NCBI RefSeq assembly: GCF_900167135.1
Contig: NZ_FUWZ01000005.1
Coordinates: 257,003-321,002 of the forward strand
Direction: 5' to 3'
Length of the DNA stretch: 64,000 nt
Origin: Chitinophaga eiseniae
Lineage (GTDB): Bacteria > Bacteroidota > Bacteroidia > Chitinophagales > Chitinophagaceae
Made by a program: the position numbers and the translations under genes. Positions 50,746 through 58,654 of the stretch are shown piece by piece. Each line of letters starts with the position of its first letter. Positions within the stretch are counted from its first letter, which is position 1. A model generated the notes under the pieces. That model worked only from the letters and a program-made list of their open reading frames with translations. It had not been told where the DNA came from and did no database searches.

Positions 50746-52248
50746 ATGAAGTTTAAATCACTGCTAGCCAAACCATTTGCTTCTATTGTGCACAACAAGA
50801 TCAGGAAGGAGATGCTCAGGGCGGTGGAAGACCAGGAGGCCATCCTGGAGGAACTGATAAAGACAGGCAAAAAGACGGAGTTCGGAAATGACCATAAGTT
50901 GGATGCAGTGCGTACCTACGAGGAGTTCAAACAAGCTGTGCCAATAAGGGATTACGAGCAGTTTAAACCTTACATAGAGCGGATTAAAGAGGGCAGGCAG
51001 AATGTGTTGTGGAAGGGGCAGCCTATTTATCTGGCTAAAACTTCCGGTACCACCAGCGGTATTAAATACATCCCTATTTCCAGAGATTCTATTTCCAATC
51101 ATATAGATACCGCCCGTAACGCCCTCCTTAACTATATGGGAGAAACCGGCAATACGGCTTTTGCTGACGGGAAAATGATCTTCCTCTCCGGCTCCCCCGA
51201 GCTGGAAAGGGTAGGTGGTATTCCCACCGGCCGGCTCAGCGGTATCGTGAATCACCATATCCCCCGTTATCTGCGTACCAATCAACTGCCTTCGTATGAA
51301 ACAAATTGTATAGATGACTGGGAAACCAAGCTGGACAGGATTGTGGAGGAAACGATCAACCAGGACATGACGCTGATCAGCGGCATACCGCCATGGGTAC
51401 AGATGTATTTTGACCGGCTGATGGAGCGTACGGATGGTAAAAAGATAAAAGAGATATTTAAAAATTTTGATGTGATGGTGTATGGCGGGGTGAATTTTGA
51501 ACCTTACCGTGCCAAACTGATGGCTTCTATCGGTCATCCTATCCACACGGTAGAGACCTTCCCGGCATCCGAAGGTTTTTTTGCCTTCCAGGATTCGCAG
51601 GAGCAGGAAGGGCTGTTGCTGAACACCAACTCCGGTATTTTCTATGAGTTTATCCCGGCACAGGAAATTTTTAATGAAAATCCGACCCGACTGTCGCTCA
51701 AAGAAGTGCAAACCGGTGTAAATTACGCTATGATCATCAACAACAACGCCGGATTATGGGGATACAACCTCGGTGACACCGTGAAGTTTATCTCCACCAA
51801 TCCGTACCGTTTGCTGGTGACCGGCAGGATCAAACATTTTATATCCGCCTTCGGCGAGCATGTGATCGGAGAGGAGGTAGAACACAGCCTGATGAAAGCT
51901 GCCGCTGAGGAAAATGTGCAGATCACGGAGTTTACCGTGGCCCCGATGGTGCAGACCAACGGTGAACTGCCTTATCACGAGTGGTTTGTGGAGTTTGAAA
52001 ACGCCCCGAAAGACCTGCAGGCTTTTGCCATGAAAGTAGACCATAACCTGCGTCAGAAAAACATTTACTATGATGACCTTTTGACCGGCAATATTTTACA
52101 ACCCCTGAAAATAAGGACCGTACGCAAACAAGGCTTCATCGATTACATGAAGGCTATTGGAAAACTGGGGGGCCAGAACAAAGTGCCCCGTCTGAGCAAT
52201 GACAGAAAGCTGGCCGACGAGCTGACAAAATATGTGCAGCCATCATGA
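50746..52248 (+). CDS. GH3 family acyl-adenylate enzyme
   Basis: A 500-residue protein of the GH3 superfamily (ANL-type acyl-acid-amido synthetase), known in plants for joining amino acids to auxin or jasmonate. It shows the ATP-binding loop YLAKTSGTTSGIKYIPIS, VYGGVNFEPYRAKL, ETFPASEGFFAFQD and YNLGDTVKFI then VTGRIKHFISAFGEHV in the C-terminal domain. Bacterial GH3 proteins are widespread in Bacteroidota but their acyl and amine substrates are unknown. It precedes dxr by 63 nt. Repeat element C lies in its leader. Confidence 0.9.
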   Translation: MKFKSLLAKPFASIVHNKIRKEMLRAVEDQEAILEELIKTGKKTEFGNDHKLDAVRTYEEFKQAVPIRDYEQFKPYIERIKEGRQNVLWKGQPIYLAKTSGTTSGIKYIPISRDSISNHIDTARNALLNYMGETGNTAFADGKMIFLSGSPELERVGGIPTGRLSGIVNHHIPRYLRTNQLPSYETNCIDDWETKLDRIVEETINQDMTLISGIPPWVQMYFDRLMERTDGKKIKEIFKNFDVMVYGGVNFEPYRAKLMASIGHPIHTVETFPASEGFFAFQDSQEQEGLLLNTNSGIFYEFIPAQEIFNENPTRLSLKEVQTGVNYAMIINNNAGLWGYNLGDTVKFISTNPYRLLVTGRIKHFISAFGEHVIGEEVEHSLMKAAAEENVQITEFTVAPMVQTNGELPYHEWFVEFENAPKDLQAFAMKVDHNLRQKNIYYDDLLTGNILQPLKIRTVRKQGFIDYMKAIGKLGGQNKVPRLSNDRKLADELTKYVQPS

Positions 52249-52311
52249 AAGGTGTGACCACTGTAGCAGGGTTCACATCACTGTGAAAGATTAATAAAGT
52301 AAATCACCGTA

Positions 52312-53478
52312 ATGAATAAACGAAAAATTGCCATCTTCGGGTCCACCGGATCCATTGGTATACAGGCACTGGAGGTGATAGCAGCGCACCCCGACCGGTT
52401 TAGTGTTGAAGTGCTGACTGCACAACAGAATGCCGACCTCCTGATCGAACAGGCGTTGAAATTCAAGCCCAACGCGGTTGTGATCGGCAGCGAGGAAAAA
52501 TACAAGCAGGTAAAAGACGTATTGTTTGACAAAGGCATCAAGGTATTTGCCGGCGCCAAGGCCATGGTGGAAGTAGCTTCCTGGAGCTCTATCGACATGG
52601 TGCTGGCCGCTATCATGGGTTTTGCCGGACTGGCGCCCACCTTGTCGGCCATCGAGCAGGGTACGCCGGTAGCGCTGGCCAACAAGGAAACCCTGGTGGT
52701 GGCCGGTGATATTGTGATGGCCACCGCCCGCAGGAAGAATGTACCGGTAATCCCGGTAGATTCCGAGCATTCCGCTATTTTCCAGTGCCTGGTAGGCGAG
52801 CCCTTCAGTAAAGTGGAAAAAGTGATCCTGACCGCCTCTGGTGGTCCGTTTCTCGGCAAAAAGCCCAATTTCCTGATCAACGTAAAGAAAGACCACGCCC
52901 TGCAGCATCCCAACTGGCGGATGGGCGCTAAAATAACCATCGACTGCGCCACCCTGATGAACAAAGGGCTGGAAATGATCGAAGCCCGCTGGATGTTTGG
53001 CCTGCACCCGGAAAACATCGAAGTGGTGATCCATGCGCAGTCCATTATCCACTCCATGGTACAGTTCGTGGACGGCTCCCTCAAAGCGCAGATGGGCCTG
53101 CCTGACATGAAACTGCCCATTCAGTATGCCCTCGGGTATCCTGACCGCCTGGCCAACGACTTCCCGCGGTTCTCCTTCCGGAACTATTCATCGCTCACCT
53201 TTGAGCAGCCGGACACCAAGACTTTCCGCAACCTCGCCATCGCTATAGACGCCATGCACAAAGGGGGGAATACCGCCTGCGTGATGAATGCGGCCAACGA
53301 GGAAGTGGTGCACGCCTTCCTGCGCAACAGGATCGGGTTCCTGCAGATGACCGAAGTGATTGAGGAAACCATTGCCAAAATCCCGTTCATCGAAGCGCCG
53401 ACGCTGCATGATTACTACGAGTGCGACCAGGCTGCGCGTGAACACGCTGCAACCCTTATCAATGCTATCGTTATCTAA
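52312..53478 (+). CDS. dxr: 1-deoxy-D-xylulose 5-phosphate reductoisomerase
   Basis: First committed step of the MEP isoprenoid pathway: DXP to MEP with NADPH. It has 388 residues. N-terminal NADPH motif IFGSTGSIGIQAL, ALANKETLVVAGDIV, the metal and substrate loop VIPVDSEHSAIFQCL, then LTASGGPFLGK, TIDCATLMNKGLEMIEA and VIHAQSIIHSMVQF, all standard DXR blocks. The upstream GH3 and downstream rseP are on the same strand; rseP-dxr adjacency is common in bacteria. Confidence 0.97.
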   Translation: MNKRKIAIFGSTGSIGIQALEVIAAHPDRFSVEVLTAQQNADLLIEQALKFKPNAVVIGSEEKYKQVKDVLFDKGIKVFAGAKAMVEVASWSSIDMVLAAIMGFAGLAPTLSAIEQGTPVALANKETLVVAGDIVMATARRKNVPVIPVDSEHSAIFQCLVGEPFSKVEKVILTASGGPFLGKKPNFLINVKKDHALQHPNWRMGAKITIDCATLMNKGLEMIEARWMFGLHPENIEVVIHAQSIIHSMVQFVDGSLKAQMGLPDMKLPIQYALGYPDRLANDFPRFSFRNYSSLTFEQPDTKTFRNLAIAIDAMHKGGNTACVMNAANEEVVHAFLRNRIGFLQMTEVIEETIAKIPFIEAPTLHDYYECDQAAREHAATLINAIVI

Positions 53479-53563
53479 AATAACCGTTGAAAATTAACAA
53501 ATAGTTTTGCCGGAATATCTGTTAAATCCGATATCTTGGGCAGATTAAAGCAGAAACAAGTAA

Positions 53564-54910
53564 ATGACAACAGAGGTAATATTGGTGAAAGCCGGACAGT
53601 TGTTACTGTCACTCTCTATACTGGTCGTATTGCACGAGTTAGGCCACTTTATCCCCGCCAAATTGTTTAAAACAAGGGTAGAAAAGTTCTACCTTTTCTT
53701 CGACCCCTGGTTTTCGCTCTTTAAGATCAAAAAGGGAGAAACAGAGTATGGTATCGGCTGGTTGCCGCTTGGCGGATATGTAAAGATATCCGGCATGATC
53801 GACGAGAGCATGGACAAAGACGCCATGGCCCTTCCCCCGCAGCCTTATGAGTTCAGGTCCAAACCGGCCTGGCAGCGGCTGATCATTATGATCGGCGGCG
53901 TAACGGTGAACGTGTTGCTGGCCTTCTTCATCTATGCCATGATCCTGTGGCACTGGGGCGAAAAATACCTGCCCACCGATGCCGTGAAATACGGTATTGC
54001 CGTGGATTCCCTCGGACAGAGCATCGGTTTGCGTGACGGCGACAAAATCATCGGCGTAAACCATCAGAAGATAGAGCAGTTCAACGCTATCACCGCCCAG
54101 GTGATCCTGCAGGAAGCCAAAAGCATTGAAGTGGTGCGTGACGGCCAGGAGCAGAGCATCGCTATCCCTGACGGGTTTATCCGGGCGCTGCTGAAGCAAA
54201 AGGAACCTTTTGCCTACATCCGCGTGCCGTATTACGTTGACCGCTTTGAAAAAGGGTCTATCGCCGAAAAAACCGGTCTCTTTAAGCCCGGGGACCAGAT
54301 GTTGTCTATCAACGGTCTGTCAGTGCCTTACTTCTCCGACTTCGCCAAAGAGTTGCGCAAGCATAAAAATGAGCAGGTAAGCATCGGTGTGCTGAGGGGC
54401 AAAGATTCCGTAACGATCCCCATCCAGCTGGATGATAAGGCAAAACTGGGCATCTATCCGCAGGACCCGGAGAAATTCTTTTCGTTTAAAACCAAAACAT
54501 ATACGCTGCTGGAGGCCATCCCAGGTGGCTTTAGAATGAGCGTGGACAAGCTGGTGAAATACGTGCAGCAGTTACGGCTGATCTTCGTTTCCAAAGAGGT
54601 GAAGGTGAGCGAGTCGCTGGGTGGTTTTATGAGCATCGGCAACCTGTTCCCCGAAGCGTGGGACTGGCTGACGTTCTGGGAGATGACCGCCTTCCTGTCC
54701 ATCATCCTGGCGTTTATGAACATCCTGCCTATCCCGGCGCTGGACGGCGGGCACGTGCTGTTCCTCCTCTACGAGATCATCACCGGCCGCAAGCCCAGCG
54801 AGAAATTCCTGGAGTATGCACAGATTGCCGGTATGATCATACTGTTCGGCCTGTTGCTGCTGGCCAACGGGCTCGACTTCTGGCGGCATATTATCAGTAA
54901 GTGGTTCTAA
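53564..54910 (+). CDS. rseP: RIP metalloprotease RseP (site-2 protease)
   Basis: Inner-membrane zinc protease that cuts within membrane helices, for example anti-sigma factors and signal-peptide remnants. It has 448 residues. The first helix contains VVLHELGHFIPAKLF (HExxH), the central part has PDZ-type sequence (GSIAEKTGLFKPGDQMLSIN), and the last helices include FMNILPIPALDGGHVLFLLY (NxxPxPxLDGG). A TAGTTTTG element at 53502-53509 may serve as a promoter. It ends in a strong terminator just before tmRNA. Confidence 0.95.
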   Translation: MTTEVILVKAGQLLLSLSILVVLHELGHFIPAKLFKTRVEKFYLFFDPWFSLFKIKKGETEYGIGWLPLGGYVKISGMIDESMDKDAMALPPQPYEFRSKPAWQRLIIMIGGVTVNVLLAFFIYAMILWHWGEKYLPTDAVKYGIAVDSLGQSIGLRDGDKIIGVNHQKIEQFNAITAQVILQEAKSIEVVRDGQEQSIAIPDGFIRALLKQKEPFAYIRVPYYVDRFEKGSIAEKTGLFKPGDQMLSINGLSVPYFSDFAKELRKHKNEQVSIGVLRGKDSVTIPIQLDDKAKLGIYPQDPEKFFSFKTKTYTLLEAIPGGFRMSVDKLVKYVQQLRLIFVSKEVKVSESLGGFMSIGNLFPEAWDWLTFWEMTAFLSIILAFMNILPIPALDGGHVLFLLYEIITGRKPSEKFLEYAQIAGMIILFGLLLLANGLDFWRHIISKWF

Positions 54911-54931
54911 ATCATCTGATTTTTATAAAGG

Positions 54932-54968
54932 ATATGGATTACGGGATTTCCGTAATCCATATTTTTTT
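54932..54968 (+). terminator. Terminator of rseP
   Basis: ATATGGATTACGG and CCGTAATCCATAT form a 13-bp perfect stem with a 5-nt loop, followed by seven T. It lies 22 nt after the rseP stop. Confidence 0.93.
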
Positions 54969-54970
54969 CG

Positions 54971-54978
54971 TATATTTG
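54971..54978 (+). promoter_or_regulatory. -7 element of ssrA (TATATTTG)
   Basis: TATATTTG matches TAnnTTTG and ends 12 nt before the mature tmRNA 5' end. Any -33 box would lie inside the rseP terminator stem. Confidence 0.6.
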
Positions 54979-54990
54979 TTGTCTGAAATC

Positions 54991-55361
54991 GGGGATGCCT
55001 GGTTTTGACAGCATAGGTCTTTGAAAGTGTAAGCATGCCGTGCGTTGGATAATTAGCACGATAATCTGAATATTCAAACTTTAATTGGCGAATCTAACTA
55101 CGCCATGGCTGCCTAATCAGCGATTAGACACCCATTATAGCCGCCTGGAGTTGTCGCCTTATGCGACTCCCGCCGCTGAATCATCAAACCCATAGGGATA
55201 GGTGCTCATGGTTTCTGTGAGTGAGCACTGAAGCTAAACGGATAAGGACAAGGTTGGTTTGTTGCGCCCCTGCCAAGTCCCGACAAACCAATGCGTAAAT
55301 AAGCATGTAGAAAGCTTTTGAGGAATATGTTTGGACGCGGGTTCGATTCCCGCCATCTCCA
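54991..55361 (+). ncRNA. ssrA: Transfer-messenger RNA (tmRNA)
   Basis: Rescues stalled ribosomes and tags the unfinished protein for proteolysis. The 5' end GGGGATGCCTGG pairs with the 3' CATCTCC to give the alanine-type acceptor stem, and the T-arm GGGTTCGATTCCCGCC is near the end. The tag frame at 55087-55116 reads GESNYAMAA and stop, close to Bacteroidota tags. After the discriminator A (55361) the genome reads CAG, so CCA is not encoded. Length is 371 nt. The 3' half of ssrA is a known integration site for mobile elements, and an accessory island follows. Confidence 0.96.
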
Positions 55362-55365
55362 CAGA

Positions 55366-55398
55366 GGGGAGCAGTCGGAAGACTGCTCCCCTTTTTTT
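55366..55398 (+). terminator. Terminator of ssrA
   Basis: GGGGAGCAGTC and GACTGCTCCCC form an 11-bp stem with a GGAA tetraloop and a following T-run. Confidence 0.95.
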
Positions 55399-55506
55399 GT
55401 TTTTTAGCAAAGTATGTTGCAGTTTGATATCCACGATTTAATCATGAGAAAGAGCGTTTAATCTTTATCGTGTTAGTTTCTTAAATTAGGGTATCAATTG
55501 TACTGT

Positions 55507-55836
55507 ATGAGCGATTTACAAATGCTAATAAACAAAATCCGACAGTTCAACACAGAACGTGACTGGAGCCAGTTCCACAACGCGAAGGACCTGGCGCTGG
55601 CAATAAGTATTGAGGCTGCTGAACTGAATGAACTGTTTCTATGGAAAAAAGCTGAAGAAGCGGATGCTGAAAAAGTAAAGGAGGAATTAGCAGATATCTT
55701 TACCTATGCGTTGCAGTTAGCAGATAAGTACGGGTTTGATGTCGGTCAAATCGTAGCTGATAAAATTGAAAAGAACGCCTTGAAATACCCTGTTGATAAG
55801 GCAAAAGGTAGTGCTAAGAAATACAACGAGTTATGA
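55507..55836 (+). CDS. MazG-like nucleotide pyrophosphohydrolase
   Basis: A 109-residue all-alpha NTP pyrophosphohydrolase. Conserved parts are RDWSQFHNAKDLALAISIEAAEL and the metal ligands in EAAELNELFLWK and KEELADIFTYALQLADK (E-x-x-E and E-x-x-D), ending KYPVDKAKGSAKKYNEL. Related enzymes hydrolyse non-canonical or excess (d)NTPs to the monophosphate. The start at 55507 (MSDLQMLINK) is chosen over a TTG three codons upstream. It overlaps the next gene by 4 nt (ATGA), so the two products are made together. DNA here is visibly AT-richer than in the flanking genes. Together with the helicase fusion it may form a defence module. Confidence 0.9.
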   Translation: MSDLQMLINKIRQFNTERDWSQFHNAKDLALAISIEAAELNELFLWKKAEEADAEKVKEELADIFTYALQLADKYGFDVGQIVADKIEKNALKYPVDKAKGSAKKYNEL

Positions 55837-58034
55837 AAACCCCTCAGGAGTACGCCATTAAAAAGCTTGGCTTTAGCCAGAGCGCCATCAATGAGCTCTC
55901 TGCCGACACTCTAATCGGAAAGTTCTGGCCTATTGTTTACCTGTTGAAAGAAAAGAATAAACAAAAGGCCCTTGCCTATGTTGGCGAAACGTATGATGTA
56001 AAGACCAGGTTAACAACTCACTTAAGTCATCCCGAAAAAAACAGGCTGCAGGAAGCATATTTAATCTCTAGTAGAAAGTTTAACAAGTCGGCGACGCTTG
56101 ACATAGAAGCATATTGCATTAAGTATTTGGCCGGGGACGGGCGATACAGACTGTTAAACGGTAATTTAGGAATTCCTAATCATAACTATTATCAAAGGGA
56201 GGAAGTATACTTCAAAATTTTCGAGTCTATCTGGGAGGAGTTTCGCTCGCTGGGCATAGCACAACAGGCATTGAGCAAGATTAGTAACTCAGATCTCTTT
56301 AAGTATTCTCCATATAAATCGCTAACTCCTGAGCAGACAGCCAGTCTGATAATGATTCTTGAGTCGCTATTAGAAGACCAATATGAAAGGATGGTGATTG
56401 AAGGCGGTGCTGGTTCGGGAAAGACAGTGCTGGCTGTTTTTTTGTTTAAGCTGTTGCATACGGCTGAAGAAGAATTTAATTTCAGCGTTTTTGGCGAGGA
56501 AGACAAGAGAATAGTGGAACTGGTAAATTTATTGAAGCAGAAAATACCCAATCCCAAAATGGCATTGGTTGTTCCTGTTGAATCCTTTAGGTCTACAGTA
56601 CAGAAAATATTCAGGCATGTGGAAGGACTAAGTGCGGATATGGTAATAGGACCGGCCGATCTTGGAAGAAACCGTTACGATATTGTTTTGGTCGATGAGG
56701 CTCATCGTTTACGGAGGAGGAAGAATTTAGGCAGTTATTTTGGTGGATTTGATAGGGTATGCAATGAATTGGGCTTCGATAGGGAAAAAAATGACGAGCT
56801 TGATTGGGTAGTGCGACAGTCAGATAAAAGCATTTTCTTTTACGATGAGTTTCAGTCAGTGAAGCCTTCAGATGTACTTCGGGAGAGGTTTGACATGTTG
56901 AAGAATAATCAATACACCAAAGCAGCGTATCTGAATTCGCAGTTCCGTGTGAAGGCTGGATTGAGATATGTAAATTTTATCGACAGGTTATTACAAGGCA
57001 AACCTATCATCGGTAAAAACACGAAATGGGACGAAGACTATGACTTCCGGATTTTTAATGATCCAGCGCAAATGATAGCTCATATCAAAGAAAAGAACGA
57101 TAAGGAACAGCTGGCAAGAGTGGTGGCAGGGTATGCGTGGCCGTGGCCCTCAAAGAAAAACAAGAAGGCAATAGACATCAAAATTGGTGAGTTGGAATTA
57201 CGATGGAATAGTGTGATGAAAGACTGGATCAACTCACCCAATGCCATTAATGAGGTAGGGTGCATTCATACCGTACAGGGATATGATTTAAATTACACGG
57301 GTATAATTTTCGGCAATGAGATTGGTTATGATAAAGACAGAGGCGAGATCATCATCAGAAAAGATAATTATTATGACAGAAATGGGAAGAACGGCGTTAA
57401 AAATCCTCAGCAGCTGAAGAATTTTATTCTCAATATTTACAAGACGTTGATGCTACGTGGTATTAAAGGGACTTACCTGTATGTCTGTGATGAAGCACTG
57501 CGTGAATATTTTTCCCGCTATATTCCTTCTTTTGAGGAAGCAGGTGTAGACAGCAATCAAAATCCGAGCGAAACGCTGGTTTCCGGAAAAAGTGTCCCAT
57601 TCATAAATTTGAAGATTGCCGCAGGCGGTTTCAGTGAACAACAGCAGTTCAACGGGGAAATAGAGCGCTTTCCGATACAGGACGGTTCAAAGATATCAGA
57701 TGATCACTTTGCTTGCGAGGTAGTGGGGAAATCTATGAATAAACTAATTCCTAACGGCGCCATTTGTTTATTTCGCAGATATGCAGGAGGTACCAGGAAT
57801 GGGGAGGTTGTATTGGTATCTCACACCAGTATACAGGATGCTGATTTCGGCTCGGGTTATACCGTAAAAAAGTACTTTAGTGAGAAAGTACACTATCCTG
57901 ATGGGATCTGGAAGCATAATCGCATTATACTTAAACCTTCCTCCACAGACAGGTCCTACAAGGATATCGTACTTGAAGGGGATGAATTGTCCAGCCTTCA
58001 GGTTATTGGAATTTTTGAACGGGTTTTAGATTAA
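55833..58034 (+). CDS. GIY-YIG / DUF2075 helicase / S24 peptidase fusion protein
   Basis: A 733-residue multidomain protein. Residues about 32-110: GIY-YIG nuclease-like domain (IVYLLKEK, then LAYVGETYDVKTRLTTHL with Arg59 and a later Glu). Residues about 165-565: DUF2075/SF1-like ATPase with Walker A GGAGSGKT (191-198), Walker B DIVLVDEAH (283-291), a sensor-like FFYDEFQSV, and HTVQGYDLNYTGIIFG (motif V/VI type). Residues about 588-733: LexA/UmuD-type S24 peptidase with Ser634 in VVGKSMNKLIPNG and Lys679 in GYTVKKYF. A possible self-cleavage bond is Ala597-Gly598 (LKIAAGGFSE). It is translationally coupled to the MazG-like gene and located just after ssrA. I know of no characterised protein with this exact architecture; function is inferred to be DNA-damage or phage response. 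Confidence 0.85.
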   Translation: MKTPQEYAIKKLGFSQSAINELSADTLIGKFWPIVYLLKEKNKQKALAYVGETYDVKTRLTTHLSHPEKNRLQEAYLISSRKFNKSATLDIEAYCIKYLAGDGRYRLLNGNLGIPNHNYYQREEVYFKIFESIWEEFRSLGIAQQALSKISNSDLFKYSPYKSLTPEQTASLIMILESLLEDQYERMVIEGGAGSGKTVLAVFLFKLLHTAEEEFNFSVFGEEDKRIVELVNLLKQKIPNPKMALVVPVESFRSTVQKIFRHVEGLSADMVIGPADLGRNRYDIVLVDEAHRLRRRKNLGSYFGGFDRVCNELGFDREKNDELDWVVRQSDKSIFFYDEFQSVKPSDVLRERFDMLKNNQYTKAAYLNSQFRVKAGLRYVNFIDRLLQGKPIIGKNTKWDEDYDFRIFNDPAQMIAHIKEKNDKEQLARVVAGYAWPWPSKKNKKAIDIKIGELELRWNSVMKDWINSPNAINEVGCIHTVQGYDLNYTGIIFGNEIGYDKDRGEIIIRKDNYYDRNGKNGVKNPQQLKNFILNIYKTLMLRGIKGTYLYVCDEALREYFSRYIPSFEEAGVDSNQNPSETLVSGKSVPFINLKIAAGGFSEQQQFNGEIERFPIQDGSKISDDHFACEVVGKSMNKLIPNGAICLFRRYAGGTRNGEVVLVSHTSIQDADFGSGYTVKKYFSEKVHYPDGIWKHNRIILKPSSTDRSYKDIVLEGDELSSLQVIGIFERVLD

Positions 58035-58044
58035 ACAGTGTTCC

Positions 58045-58184
58045 TCAGCAAATAGGGAAGTGAATGTTCCGGGCGGCGACGTAAATCAATTTTAACAGGG
58101 CCATATCAGAGGTAAAAGTAGCTTTGGTTTGGGTTACTTTTTACGGACTTGGCGATGGAAGCCTTCGATAGTATTAGTAGTGTA
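58045..58184 (-). pseudogene. Remnant of an IS256-type (mutator) transposase, C-terminus
   Basis: Read on the minus strand, 58184 downward gives YTTNTIEGFHRQVRK and, after a frame change in a run of five A, VTQTKATFTSDMALLKLIYV and AARNIHFPIC with a stop at 58045. This is the C-terminal signature of IS256/mutator transposases (YTTNxIE...R...TK..F.....lKLly). The frameshift and the lack of any upstream transposase sequence show a decayed fragment. I cannot find terminal inverted repeats. The 226 nt from 58185 to 58410 hold nothing I recognise. Confidence 0.8.
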
Positions 58185-58410
58185 GGGTTCATGTCTACAA
58201 CTTTGCATTTCACTTTCTCTGGGAGATATTTATCGTTTTCGTTATGCCTGACCGTATTTCATTACCTGGTATATCAGACAACCTTTACGGGTTCCCGTAT
58301 TTTGATGTCTTACGCTTCCTGTACCTTCGAAAGGTACCTGGTTAAAAGCCATGTCCGACAATGTCATTTGTGCCGAGACCAGGAGCTATATTCATTTAAA
58401 TTTAATGTTT

Positions 58411-58587
58411 ATGTCTGATGATTTAAGTAAAAGAAGGCCGCAGGACGCCAGTAAGATCAATCTTAGCGAGCAATGGGAAATTGATTACTGGTGTAGAAAA
58501 TTTGGTTGCACTGAAGCTCGGTTAAGAGCAGCAGTAAAAGCAGTTGGCAACTCCTCTGCTGCCGTAGAAAAGTATCTTAACAAATGA
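58411..58587 (+). CDS. DUF3606 small protein
   Basis: A 58-residue protein MSDDLSKRRPQDASKIN followed by LSEQWEIDYWCRKFGCTE and LRAAVKAVGNSSAAVEKYL. The order D-x-S-K-I-N, W-x-x-K-F-G and L-x-x-A-V-x-x-V-G matches DUF3606, a family of short proteins of unknown function common in Bacteroidota and Proteobacteria. The ATG at 58411 is the natural start; a longer frame upstream is not conserved. It is the last gene of the island after ssrA. Confidence 0.85.
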   Translation: MSDDLSKRRPQDASKINLSEQWEIDYWCRKFGCTEARLRAAVKAVGNSSAAVEKYLNK

Positions 58588-58591
58588 GAGC

Positions 58592-58610
58592 GGTGGCCTT
58601 TAAGGCCACC
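58592..58610 (+). terminator. Short hairpin after the DUF3606 gene
   Basis: GGTGGCCTT and AAGGCCACC form a tight palindrome 5 nt after the stop, followed by ACTTTAG. Weak T-run. Confidence 0.5.
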
Positions 58611-58654
58611 ACTTTAGATCTTCTAATTACAATTAGTTAGAACAGGAATATCCC

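Noticed and set aside
55234..55434. Minus-strand open frame across the tmRNA 3' part
   Set aside because: It overlaps the conserved tRNA-like end and tag-downstream pseudoknots of ssrA; frames over tmRNA are usual artefacts.
58149..58418. Open frame of 89 codons after the helicase fusion
   Set aside because: Its first part is antisense to the IS256-type transposase remnant and the rest has no recognisable protein character.
58588..58654. Possible second attachment site (duplicated ssrA 3' end) at the right edge of the island
   Set aside because: I looked for GGTTCGATTCCCGCC and the acceptor-stem sequence downstream of 55361 and found no copy.
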